Shown one piece after another: positions 1 to 9,787 of a DNA stretch of 35,550 nucleotides. The stretch covers positions 1-35,550 of the forward strand of contig JACQVB010000196.1 in NCBI GenBank assembly GCA_016209985.1. Reading direction: 5' to 3'. The stretch comes from Gemmatimonadota bacterium (GTDB lineage: Bacteria > Gemmatimonadota > Gemmatimonadetes > Gemmatimonadales > GWC2-71-9). The notes beneath the pieces were generated by a model. That model was given only the letters and a program-made list of their open reading frames with translations. It did not search any database and was not told where the DNA came from. How positions within the stretch are numbered: the stretch's first letter is position 1; every line of letters begins with the position of its first letter. Made by a program: the position numbers and the translations under genes.

Positions 1-1
1 G

Positions 2-715
2 CTGAAGGATCGCTTCCTGGTCGTCGCCGGCATCCAGGGTGGGGAGGACAACTACAGTCTCCAGGGCATGGCCTTCATGACGGACCTCGGGGTGGCGATC
101 AGCAACTCCGACTACAATCAGCTCTGGTATCACTTCCTGATGAAAGCCGGCAACGACGCGATTCCCATCGTGACGAGACCCGGCTTGTCCACCGATCGGA
201 ACAGCTTCACCTACAGCGATTTTTACAGCGGCGTGTCGGCGACCCGTGGCAACACCGCGGCGACCCGCGTGGCGTATCAGGCGGCCGATATCGGCGACTT
301 CATCCGCACGGTGCAGGAAGTGCAGTGGGGCTTCGTGGATCGGGGTCCCTACAGCCTGATGTCGTCCTGCGGCCTTTCGTACAACAGAGAGACGTACGCT
401 GACGGCGCTGGCATCAAGCAGATGGGGGTCGGCTGCACGGTGCGCTTCTACATCAACCGCACCTACGGCATCGTATATGGCAAGAACCGCTTCCTCAAGA
501 ACGAGTTCACGGACAAGAACGGCCTGGTGCACAAGATCTCCCAGGCGCCGCTGAATCCGTTCCAGGGGACGTTCTACTACCGTCCGGCCCAGAACTTCAT
601 CGTCTCCATGGGTTGGGGCGTCAGGAACCCGGGTGGTGGCAACCGGCTGGATGACACCCGCGTCTTCAACAAGGACGGGTGGAACTGGTCGATCGGCTTC
701 GATATCAACTTCTAA
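2..715 (+). CDS. Outer-membrane beta-barrel protein, C-terminal part (5' end outside window)
   Basis: The reading frame is open from the first bases of the window, so this is the 3' part of a longer gene. The roughly 237 visible residues are rich in Gly, Asn, Tyr and Phe, with alternating hydrophobic stretches. They end in a strand-like segment closing with Asn-Phe, and a terminal aromatic residue is the usual outer-membrane assembly signal. No catalytic motif is visible. An internal ATG at 68 is not preferred, because the frame continues upstream in the same style. The family cannot be named from this fragment; a SusC/RagA-type receptor or another large barrel is possible. A strong hairpin follows the stop codon. 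Confidence 0.65.
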   Translation: MKDRFLVVAGIQGGEDNYSLQGMAFMTDLGVAISNSDYNQLWYHFLMKAGNDAIPIVTRPGLSTDRNSFTYSDFYSGVSATRGNTAATRVAYQAADIGDFIRTVQEVQWGFVDRGPYSLMSSCGLSYNRETYADGAGIKQMGVGCTVRFYINRTYGIVYGKNRFLKNEFTDKNGLVHKISQAPLNPFQGTFYYRPAQNFIVSMGWGVRNPGGGNRLDDTRVFNKDGWNWSIGFDINF

Positions 716-740
716 CTGCTCGAAGCCCGAAGACGACGGC

Positions 741-780
741 AGACGCCCGGTGGTCACCACCGGGCGTCTTGCTTTGGTGT
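741..780 (+). terminator. Hairpin terminator after the barrel gene
   Basis: A perfect 14-bp inverted repeat (741-754 with 756-769) forms a very GC-rich hairpin. A short, imperfect T-containing tail follows (TTGCTTT). It lies 26 bases after the stop codon and separates the barrel gene from the histidine kinase. The stem is self-complementary, so it could also slow transcription from the other strand. Confidence 0.8.
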
Positions 781-803
781 TCGGGTGAGCCTATTTCTTG
801 CCC

Positions 804-2303
804 ATGAACCTGAGTACCCGGCTTCTCGCAGCGCTCCTCCCCACTGTTGCGGTCATCATGCTTGGCTATTCCGCTCTTGCCATACGCCAACGCAAAGCCA
901 TGCTCGTCCCCGCCGCGCAGCGCGAGACCGTGGCCTATGCGACTGCCCTGGGGCTCGCGCTGGAATCACACGGCCTCGCCAGCGAGCGCCTGCAAGACGT
1001 CATCAACGAGGCCGGCCGTGAGCCCAAGATCTACGGCATTCTGGTTTACGATTCGGCAGGGCGCCCGCTGGTGGTCTCGGATCCCCTGCGCACCCCGGCG
1101 ACGGCCCCCCGGGAGTTGCTGCAGCGGGTGCTGGAAGGTGGTGAGACCGTCAGATTCGAGCGAGATATTGACGAGGATCGGGTGTACTCGGTCCTTCGCC
1201 CCCTTCACAGTCGGCCCGGAGCCGTGACCGGGGTCCTGGAAGTGGCGCAATCGATGGCGCTGCTCACCACCGAGCAGAATGCTTCCACGCGGCGATCCGT
1301 CCAGAACACCCTCACCCTGTTCGCGGCGCTCATCCTGGTGACCGTCTGGCTGGTGCGCCGGTTTGTGGGCCGGCCGTTGGAGCGATTCCTCGACGCGGTG
1401 CGCGCGCTGGAGCGCGGGGAGCTGACCTACCGGGTTGACGAGGGAACCGGCGGAGGTGAGTTGGTGAAGCTGGGCCGGGAATTCAATCGCATGGCCGAGC
1501 AGCTCCAGGGCGCGCGCAGCCAGATGATTCGCGAGGCGGAGGAACGATTGACCCTCGAGCGTCGACTGCGGGAGAGCGAGAAGCTGGCCGCCGTGGGCAA
1601 TCTGGCCGCGGGATTGGCCCATGAGATCGGTGCGCCGCTCAATGTGATTGCCGGACGAGCGGAGATGCTGCTCGAGGAGGAACGTTCCGCTGCGCACCAG
1701 CGCAACGTGCAGATCATCATCGACCAAATCGAACGGATCACCACTACGGTCCACAGCCTGCTCGGATTCGCGCGGCGCCGGGAGCCCAAGCTGCAAGCGT
1801 TCGACCTGAACGGCACCATCGCCGACGTGGTCGAATTCATGGAGCGAGAGCTCAGCCGCCGCGGCATTCTCCTGGAACGTCAGGGAACCGGGCGCGCCGT
1901 GATCCAGGGGGATCCCGACCTACTCCATCACGTGTTCGTGAACCTGCTGCTCAATGCCATGCACGCCATCGAAGGCAGTGACGGCGAACGGCGCATCGTC
2001 GTGCGGGTGCTGCCGCAGGACGTCTCGCGTGAGCCCGATCCGGACGGCGAGCGGCCGGCCGACGGACCGTCGGGAGTGATCGTCGACGTGATGGATTCGG
2101 GGCCGGGAATCAACCCCGACGAACTTGCTCGCATCTTCGAACCGTTCTACTCGACCAAGGAGAGCGGAACGGGCCTGGGTCTCGTGATCGCGCGTAGCAT
2201 CGTGGAGCAGCAAGGGGGCGTGCTGTACGCCTACAATCGAACCGATTCCACCGGAGCGATCTTCCGGTGTGTGTTGCCCGCCGGGTCCCCTGCCCATGCC
2301 TGA
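804..2303 (+). CDS. Membrane sensor histidine kinase (NtrB-like)
   Basis: This is a two-component sensor kinase that would autophosphorylate on His and pass phosphate to the regulator encoded next. It has an N-terminal membrane segment (about residues 5-25), an extracytoplasmic domain of about 140 residues and a second membrane segment (about 170-190). A HAMP linker, a coiled region and a HisKA H-box HEIGAPLN (His near residue 273) follow. The ATPase domain shows an N box (NLLLNAMHAI), G1 (DSGPGI) and G2 (GTGLGL). The ATG at 804 is chosen; an in-frame TTG at 798 lies 8 bases after GGTGAG and is possible. Weak -35/-10-like elements (769-774, 792-797) would make the mRNA nearly leaderless. The stop overlaps the next gene by 8 bases. 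The signal sensed is unknown. Confidence 0.92.
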   Translation: MNLSTRLLAALLPTVAVIMLGYSALAIRQRKAMLVPAAQRETVAYATALGLALESHGLASERLQDVINEAGREPKIYGILVYDSAGRPLVVSDPLRTPATAPRELLQRVLEGGETVRFERDIDEDRVYSVLRPLHSRPGAVTGVLEVAQSMALLTTEQNASTRRSVQNTLTLFAALILVTVWLVRRFVGRPLERFLDAVRALERGELTYRVDEGTGGGELVKLGREFNRMAEQLQGARSQMIREAEERLTLERRLRESEKLAAVGNLAAGLAHEIGAPLNVIAGRAEMLLEEERSAAHQRNVQIIIDQIERITTTVHSLLGFARRREPKLQAFDLNGTIADVVEFMERELSRRGILLERQGTGRAVIQGDPDLLHHVFVNLLLNAMHAIEGSDGERRIVVRVLPQDVSREPDPDGERPADGPSGVIVDVMDSGPGINPDELARIFEPFYSTKESGTGLGLVIARSIVEQQGGVLYAYNRTDSTGAIFRCVLPAGSPAHA

Positions 2304-3690
2304 GTCGGTTCTGGTGGTCGAGGATGATCGCGAATTGCGTGACTTGTTGGTCGAGGTATTGAGGAGTCGGGGGTACCACGCGGTACCGTTTTCCAACGCC
2401 CGCAGCGCGCTTCGGGCGATCGCTGCCGGCCAAGGCGCCGACGTGGTCGTCACCGATCTCAAGATGCCGGGGATGCGAGGCGAAGATCTGCTCCGCGAGC
2501 TGCGGGAGCGCTCCTCCGAGGTCAACGTCATCGTCATCACCGCGTTCGGCTCGATCGACTCGGCGATCGCGCTCATCAAGGCGGGTGCCTACGACTATCT
2601 CACCAAGCCGCTCAACACCGGCGACCTGGTCGCCGCCGTCGAGCGCGCACTCGCGGAAAGCCGAGTGCGACGGGAAACCATGCAGCGGATCCAGGCGGGC
2701 GGTGGCGGGCCCGCCGGATTCGTCGGGCGCAGCGCACCCATGCAACGGCTCTATGAGCTGATCGCACGCGCGGCCCACTCTCGTCACCCGGTGATCATCA
2801 CCGGTGAGAGTGGGACTGGAAAGGAGCTGGTCGCGCGGGCACTGCACCAGACCAGGGGCAATGCCCCCTTCATCGCGGTCAACTGCGGGGCCTTGCCCGA
2901 AACGCTGCTCGAATCGGAGCTCTTCGGACACGAGAAGGGGGCTTTTACCGGCGCCGACCAGCCCAAGGCCGGGCTGTTCGAAGCAGCCGATACCGGCACG
3001 CTGTTTCTCGACGAGATCGCCGACCTGCCTGTGGTGCTGCAACCCAAGCTTCTGCGCGCGATTGAACGGGAGGAAATCCGCCGGGTCGGAGCGACGACGG
3101 CTCGCCAGCTGGACGTTCGCATCGTCGCCGCCACCAATCGGAATCTGGAGGAAGAAGTCCGCGCGGGTCGGTTCCGGGAAGATCTCTTCTGGCGATTGAA
3201 CGTCCTGCACCTCCACCTTCCACCGCTCCGGGAGCGCAGCGAGGACGTACCCCTGCTGGTGGCGCATTTCCTCAGCCAGGCGATCGCGGAACGCGAGCGA
3301 CAGGACAACTTGAATGGATCGCCCCACTTGGGAGCGGCCCGCAGGCTCGCCCCGGACACCATATCGCTGCTGCTACGCTACCCCTGGCCCGGCAACGTTC
3401 GGGAGCTGAGAAATGCCATCCAGCGGGCAACCACGCTGGCCCGGACCGATGAGATCCAGCCGGACGACCTCCCGCTCCGGATCCGGGAGCCGGCGCGGTC
3501 CGCCGCGTCCCCCACCGGCACACCGCGTCGTGTTCCGCTGCGGGAATTCGAGCGCCGCTACCTCCTCGAGGTGCTGCAGGAGGTCGGGGGGAACAAGACC
3601 CGGGCGGCGGAAATCCTGGGACTGGACCGCAAGACGTTATCCCGCAAGCTGGAGGAGTACCAGCAGGACCCCACGTCCGAAGCCCCCTGA
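2296..3690 (+). CDS. NtrC-family sigma-54-dependent response regulator
   Basis: This is a cytoplasmic transcription activator that remodels sigma-54 RNA polymerase. A receiver domain with acidic pocket VEDD and phospho-acceptor Asp54 (TDLKMPG) is followed by an AAA+ domain. That domain has Walker A GESGTGKE (about residue 170), the sigma-54 contact loop GAFTGA (about 215), Walker B LFLDEI and PWPGNVREL. A C-terminal Fis-type helix-turn-helix ends the protein (GGNKTRAAEILGLDRKTLSR). The length of 464 residues is standard. The ATG at 2296 is chosen because it opens the receiver domain at its normal distance and overlaps the kinase stop by 8 bases, implying a coupled, cognate pair. The target genes are not proven, but a -24/-12-like element lies just downstream of the gene. 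Confidence 0.95.
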   Translation: MPESVLVVEDDRELRDLLVEVLRSRGYHAVPFSNARSALRAIAAGQGADVVVTDLKMPGMRGEDLLRELRERSSEVNVIVITAFGSIDSAIALIKAGAYDYLTKPLNTGDLVAAVERALAESRVRRETMQRIQAGGGGPAGFVGRSAPMQRLYELIARAAHSRHPVIITGESGTGKELVARALHQTRGNAPFIAVNCGALPETLLESELFGHEKGAFTGADQPKAGLFEAADTGTLFLDEIADLPVVLQPKLLRAIEREEIRRVGATTARQLDVRIVAATNRNLEEEVRAGRFREDLFWRLNVLHLHLPPLRERSEDVPLLVAHFLSQAIAERERQDNLNGSPHLGAARRLAPDTISLLLRYPWPGNVRELRNAIQRATTLARTDEIQPDDLPLRIREPARSAASPTGTPRRVPLREFERRYLLEVLQEVGGNKTRAAEILGLDRKTLSRKLEEYQQDPTSEAP

Positions 3691-3749
3691 GCTGGTCGGG
3701 GCATTCCGCCGCAGTGAGTGGGACAATTCTCCCCGCCCTGGTTCGCCCA

Positions 3750-3779
3750 GGTCCACCGGCGCATTCGTTGTGGTCCACC
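3750..3779 (+). promoter_or_regulatory. Paired direct repeat GGTCCACC, possible activator site
   Basis: Two identical octamers GGTCCACC start at 3750 and 3772. They are 22 bases apart, about two helical turns, so both face the same side of the DNA. The second runs into an 8-bp palindrome ACCTAGGT (3777-3784). They lie 43 to 72 bases upstream of a -24/-12-like element. That spacing would suit an enhancer-binding protein, although NtrC sites are usually further away. Function is inferred from position only. Confidence 0.3.
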
Positions 3780-3821
3780 TAGGTCCTTGTCGCACAAGCG
3801 ATTTCCCGATCGGTGCTTGGG

Positions 3822-3836
3822 GGGTCCGCATCTTGC
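3822..3836 (+). promoter_or_regulatory. Possible sigma-54 (-24/-12) promoter
   Basis: The 15-mer GGGTCCGCATCTTGC matches the sigma-54 consensus TGGCACG-N4-TTGC at GG (-24), at C and G just after it, and at the full TTGC (-12), with correct spacing. It mismatches at the first T and at the CA of the -24 box. It would start transcription near 3848, about 23 bases before the GTG of the OmpA-like gene. A sigma-54 activator is encoded immediately upstream. No comparably good -35/-10 pair was seen here. Confidence 0.42.
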
Positions 3837-3870
3837 CTACACTGCGACCGGTATTGTAAAGGACGCAGCA

Positions 3871-4406
3871 GTGAACGTTTCTCCCGGTACCCCGCTGGCT
3901 CTCGGAATGGTGGTGTTGCTGGTGCTCGTTTCAGTCGTGATCGATCAGGGAACTGCTCGCCGTCAGTTTGAGCCGGCTGCGGCCACCCGAGAACTCCAAG
4001 CCACCACTCCCGCCGACGAAGCTCGCCGCCGCGCCGAGGTCGTGTCTCGCGTCCGGGCCACCCTGGAAGAACCTATCTTCTTCGATCTCGATGAATCCGC
4101 GATTCGCCTCGACGCGCGTCGGGTGCTGGAGGCAAAACTCAGTCTCTTGCAGGCAGATTCTTCCATTCGCCTCCGGGTCGAGGGTCACGCCGATCAACGG
4201 GGCAGCCCGGAGTACAATGAGGGGCTCGCCTTCTTCCGCGCCAGCGTGGTCAAGGACTTCTTCACCGTTGAGGGAATCGACCCGGTACGAATCGAAATCC
4301 TGAGCCTCGGAAAGACGGTCCCCACGGACTCGAGACCCAACCAAGCGGGCTGGGCCCAGAATCGGAGAGCGGAGTTCCGGATCCTGGCCGGCCGAACGGT
4401 GGGGCA

Positions 4407-4410
<4 letters not shown>
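3871..4410 (+). CDS. OmpA/Pal-like peptidoglycan-binding protein with N-terminal membrane anchor
   Basis: This 179-residue protein probably tethers the envelope to peptidoglycan. A hydrophobic segment (about residues 9-24) acts as a membrane anchor or uncleaved signal; no lipobox is seen, unlike classical Pal. A linker and an OmpA-like domain (about 65-175) follow. The domain has FFDLDES near its start, EGHADQRGSPEYN with the diaminopimelate-contacting Asp, and NRRAEF with the conserved Arg. The GTG start at 3871 is supported by AAAGGA at 3858-3863, 7 bases upstream; the frame continues upstream but without protein-like content. The stop overlaps the next start as ATGA (4407-4410), so it should be translated with the trehalose-phosphate synthase. 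That link to an osmolyte enzyme suggests an envelope or osmotic stress role. Confidence 0.85.
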
Positions 4411-6662
<2,252 letters not shown>

Positions 6663-6664
6663 CC

Positions 6665-7405
6665 GTGAAGATTCGCGCCCTGCTGCTCGTTGAAGATGTG
6701 CGCCCGTCGCGCGAGATGCTCCAGCACTTCCTCAACCAGCAACCCGACATGCACGTCGTGGCAACGCCGAGGGACGCGCGGGCAGCGATCATTCGGGCGC
6801 GAGACCTGGATCCGGACGTGGTGCTGCTCGGGACGCTGCGGGACGAAACCGACCGAGCCGAGCTGGTGCGAGAGATTCGCGTCGCCTCGCCCAGCGCGGC
6901 GGTCGTGGTGATGGATTTCCACCAACCCGCAGGTGCGGTAGTCGAGGAATTCACTCGGGCAGGAGCGCACGGCTTCATCCTGAGGGACACGCCGATGGAG
7001 AATCTGCTCTACGTCATCCGCGTGGCCGCCACGGGACCAGATGCGACGCGCGGGAACGGTCCACTTTCCCTGATAACTGGTAACGGATCGGTGGACGGCG
7101 GCCACGGGAACGGGAGCCACGCCGGCCGGGATGCGATCCCTCAATCTTCGGCCCCGCATCTCACCAGGCGCGAGCTGGAAATTGCCGAGTTGATCGGCCA
7201 GGGTCACAGCAACAAGGAAATCGCGCGGGTGCTTGAGCTTTCGCTGCACACGGTCAAGACTCATGTTCGCCGCATCATGGAAAAGCTCGGTCTGCATTCG
7301 CGAGTCGGGATTGCCGGGTATGCGTACCGGGAGCGGTCCCTCAAACGTGCGGGCCTTTCGCTCGAAGAGGTTGAAACGGCTCTCCTCGAAAGGAGTATGT
7401 CATAA
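6665..7405 (+). CDS. LuxR/NarL-type response regulator with degenerate receiver domain
   Basis: This 246-residue protein has an N-terminal receiver-like domain (1-125), a Gly/Asn/Ser-rich linker and a C-terminal LuxR helix-turn-helix (LTRRELEIAELIGQGHSNKE, then TVKTHVRRIMEKL). The receiver keeps the acidic pair Glu10-Asp11. However, the phospho-acceptor Asp is Gly56 (LLGTLRDE, codon GGG at 6830-6832), the switch Ser/Thr is Asp84 and the conserved Lys is Arg107. Normal phosphorylation is therefore not expected, and it may bind a ligand or partner, or act constitutively. The GTG at 6665 is preferred, with GAGAGG at 6654-6659 five bases upstream. It starts 2 bases after the synthase stop, so it belongs to the same operon and may report on or control osmolyte synthesis. 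Confidence 0.88.
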   Translation: MKIRALLLVEDVRPSREMLQHFLNQQPDMHVVATPRDARAAIIRARDLDPDVVLLGTLRDETDRAELVREIRVASPSAAVVVMDFHQPAGAVVEEFTRAGAHGFILRDTPMENLLYVIRVAATGPDATRGNGPLSLITGNGSVDGGHGNGSHAGRDAIPQSSAPHLTRRELEIAELIGQGHSNKEIARVLELSLHTVKTHVRRIMEKLGLHSRVGIAGYAYRERSLKRAGLSLEEVETALLERSMS

Positions 7406-7514
7406 ATGCGCGCGGCGCCCGGGAGGCCAGCGGGTGCCCGGTTTGGTGCTCCTCGAAAGCCAGGCTCGCTGGGCCCCGCTTGCCGGGCACGCGCAAGCAT
7501 GCATCTTCTCCTCC

Positions 7515-8360
7515 ATGAAGACGTGGCTGGGATTGGCGATAGTCGCGTCGGTCGGTCTCGCGCCCGGCTGGCTGACCGCGCAGGAAACTGCGGCCGGCCG
7601 TGTGCTCCGCGGGATCATCGTCGATTCGGTGTCGCAGCGGCCGGTGGGTGGGGCGGTGATGTACTTCGAGGGCCGACGGGACGAATTCTATTCCGGTTCT
7701 GAGGGACAGTTCCACATACCGGGAGTGGGCTTCCGCGACACGGTGATGGTGGTACGACGAATCGGATATGTACCCCTCCGAGTAGCGGTACCGAGAACCG
7801 ACTCTCCCTTGGCCGTCGACCTGGGCGAGCTGGCGTTGCGGCCGGTCGCCACCAAGCTCGATCGCATAGCGGTCGAAGCAGAAGAAGTCTCCCGGTTCCC
7901 TCAGCTGTCGGAGTTCTACCGCCGGAAACAGAGGGCGACCGGCGGTGTCTTCATCACCCGGGAGGACATCGAGCGCTCGGCCGCGCGGCAGACCAGCGAG
8001 ATGCTCCGCCGAGTGGTCAAGATCGAGCTGGACTGCATCAATGACCGGGTCGGCGCCGACAACTGCATCGCGCGGAACCGTCGCGGCCGCATCATCCGAC
8101 CCAATCGCGTCTCCTCCGGCACCCGGCGGGGAAACGTCATCATTCCCGAAGACACCGCTACGCTAGACCTGGCGGCCGACCGCTGCGAGATGACGATCTA
8201 TGTGGACGGCATGCGGAGCAGCCTCAGGGTGGATGAAGTGCCGCTGTCGTGGATCGGGGGTATCGAAGTCTATTCCGGACTCGCGACCACCCCACCGGGG
8301 TTCGGGAATGCCACGTGCGGAGTGATTGCCATCTGGACCACGACCGCCATCAGGGGATAG
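7515..8360 (+). CDS. Secreted carboxypeptidase-regulatory-like / TonB-plug-like protein without barrel
   Basis: This 281-residue protein has a signal peptide with probable cleavage after LTA (residues 1-22). A carboxypeptidase-regulatory-like beta-sandwich (about 28-95, with VRRIGYVP) follows. A TonB-plug-like segment comes next: FITREDIERS, EMLRR, then IYVDG and the closing GIEVYSG...CGVIAIWT. The sequence stops where a receptor would begin its 22-strand barrel. Four Cys (174, 184, 224, 268) match positions in two other proteins of this window, suggesting two periplasmic disulfides. The ATG at 7515 is chosen because it opens the signal peptide. The 109 bases before it are non-coding and hold an 8-bp inverted repeat (7434-7441 with 7483-7490). 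Function is unknown. Confidence 0.8.
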   Translation: MKTWLGLAIVASVGLAPGWLTAQETAAGRVLRGIIVDSVSQRPVGGAVMYFEGRRDEFYSGSEGQFHIPGVGFRDTVMVVRRIGYVPLRVAVPRTDSPLAVDLGELALRPVATKLDRIAVEAEEVSRFPQLSEFYRRKQRATGGVFITREDIERSAARQTSEMLRRVVKIELDCINDRVGADNCIARNRRGRIIRPNRVSSGTRRGNVIIPEDTATLDLAADRCEMTIYVDGMRSSLRVDEVPLSWIGGIEVYSGLATTPPGFGNATCGVIAIWTTTAIRG

Positions 8361-8379
8361 TCGTACCTCCGGAGGGACT

Positions 8380-9162
8380 ATGCGCGTCGTTGCGCGATGG
8401 TCCACTTTGATCATGGCGGTGTTGCTCGGCGCGCTCTCCCCGGCCCCTGCGCGCGCGCAGGCAGGGAGTCGCACGATAACCGGAACCGCGGTGGATTCCG
8501 CATCCGGCAAGCCGCTTTCCGGGGCGATGGCGTACGCCAACCGCACCATCGGCGGGAAGCCAACCGGGAAGGACGGGAGATTCGCGCTCGCTGCCGAGCC
8601 GCTCGAACCGTTCTTCGTGGTGCGCGTGCCCGGGTACGTGCCGGCGAAGGTGCCATGGTCGAATGCCGATTCGACCGGTTCTGTCGGGAGGGTTCGACTC
8701 CGCCGCGTGAAGGGGGACCAGGACCGGTTCGCGGTCCAGGCGGAGGACATCCGGGTGTATCCGCAGCTCGCCCGGTTCTACGACCGCAAGGCCAATCTGC
8801 GCCAGGGCGCGTTTCTCACCCCGGACGAGGTGAAGTTGCGAGGAACGTCGTCATTGAGGGATGTGATTCGGCAGATGCCAGGACTGCAGCGGATGTGCCT
8901 GGTGACCCGGGAGGGTGAGCTCGATTGCGGGAAATCACTCGATCGCGGCCCGACGACCATCCTGAATCAGCCGGCCCAGCCGGACGTCTGCGTCGCGGCG
9001 ATATGGTACTACGGCTTCACCGGCCCCACGCATCCATCCATGGAGGAGGTCCGCATGGACGAAGTCATCGCGATCGAGGGGTATGAGCGGGCCGGCTCGA
9101 CGCCGGCCGAGTTCAGCGGGCACAATTGTGGTGCGATGGTCCTGTGGATGAAACCGGACTGA
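8380..9162 (+). CDS. Secreted plug-like protein, divergent relative of its upstream neighbour
   Basis: This 260-residue protein has a signal peptide ending PARAQA (about 1-27). A carboxypeptidase-regulatory-like domain follows (TGTAVDSASGKPLSGA, GKDGRF, VPGYVP), then a plug-like region (RFYDRK, FLTPDEVKLRG, SLRDVIRQMPGLQ, and a C-terminal AIEGYERAG...NCGAMVLWM). Cys 173, 183, 204 and 250 correspond to those of the gene before it; the Cys-x9-Cys spacing is identical. GGAGG at 8371-8375 lies 4 bases before the ATG. The gene follows its neighbour by 19 bases, so both are probably one transcript. The VDG-type strand of the plug is less clear here. Function is unknown. Confidence 0.78.
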   Translation: MRVVARWSTLIMAVLLGALSPAPARAQAGSRTITGTAVDSASGKPLSGAMAYANRTIGGKPTGKDGRFALAAEPLEPFFVVRVPGYVPAKVPWSNADSTGSVGRVRLRRVKGDQDRFAVQAEDIRVYPQLARFYDRKANLRQGAFLTPDEVKLRGTSSLRDVIRQMPGLQRMCLVTREGELDCGKSLDRGPTTILNQPAQPDVCVAAIWYYGFTGPTHPSMEEVRMDEVIAIEGYERAGSTPAEFSGHNCGAMVLWMKPD

Positions 9163-9180
9163 ACGGAAGGCGGGGGACGG

Positions 9181-9696
9181 GTGAGGATCGTGGGAGGGAA
9201 GTTCGGGGGCCGCGACCTCACCTCACCGCAGGATCTGCGCGTGCGGCCCACCGCGGAGCATGTGCGCGCCGCGTTGCTGGATCTGCTGGGCGCCCAGGTA
9301 AAGAACGCGCGCGTGCTCGACCTCTTTGCGGGCACTGGCGCCTTGGGTCTGGAAGCACTCTCGCGCGGGGCGCGTAGCGCCGACTTCGTCGAGCTCAAGC
9401 CGGATAGCTTGCACGCGCTCCGGGCCAACATCGCGGCGCTCCGCCTGCGCGAGCGAACCCGCGTCTTCAAGCGCGATGCGATCCCGTTCGCGGCTGCTCT
9501 CGCGGCCGATAGCTACGACATCGCGTTCGCCGACCCTCCCTACGGATCCCGGAAGCTGGACCGGGTGCTCGAGAGCTGGCGTCACAGCCGGTTTTCCCGC
9601 ATCCTCGCGCTCGAGCACGCGCGCGAGCACGAGGTGACGGGCGGGGCAAAGCGACGCGTGTTCCAGGAAACCGTAGTCACGATCTTCGGCGTCTAA
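9181..9696 (+). CDS. rsmD: 16S rRNA (guanine966-N2)-methyltransferase
   Basis: RsmD methylates G966 of 16S rRNA with S-adenosylmethionine during 30S assembly. The 171-residue protein starts MRIVGGKFGGRDL and has RPTAEHVRAALLDLL. The SAM-binding motif I is VLDLFAGTGALGLEALSRGA and the catalytic motif of N-methyltransferases is ADPPYG. It is slightly short for the family but complete, ending in TVVTIFGV. A GTG start at 9181 follows a purine-rich stretch (GGGGGACGG). It lies 18 bases after the secreted protein gene, probably a chance neighbour in function. In many genomes coaD follows rsmD; here it does not. Confidence 0.93.
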   Translation: MRIVGGKFGGRDLTSPQDLRVRPTAEHVRAALLDLLGAQVKNARVLDLFAGTGALGLEALSRGARSADFVELKPDSLHALRANIAALRLRERTRVFKRDAIPFAAALAADSYDIAFADPPYGSRKLDRVLESWRHSRFSRILALEHAREHEVTGGAKRRVFQETVVTIFGV

Positions 9697-9787
9697 CAGA
9701 CACTGGCGTCAATCGGCGGACCTGCGGCGAGCGACGTTATCCATGCGGGGTGCATCCAAGGAATAAGGTTCTACCGAAGGAGCCCTC

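Noticed and set aside
3718-3870. N-terminal extension of the OmpA-like protein from an ATG at 3718
   Set aside because: The extension does not look like protein and would cover the -24/-12 element; the GTG at 3871 has a good ribosome-binding site.
7382-7490. 11-base direct repeat CTCCTCGAAAG (7382 and 7449) and an 8-bp inverted repeat before the first plug gene
   Set aside because: Too short and isolated in GC-rich DNA; no promoter, riboswitch or terminator structure could be argued.
9742-9754. Small hairpin ATGC-N5-GCAT upstream of the orphan permease
   Set aside because: A four-base stem is expected by chance.
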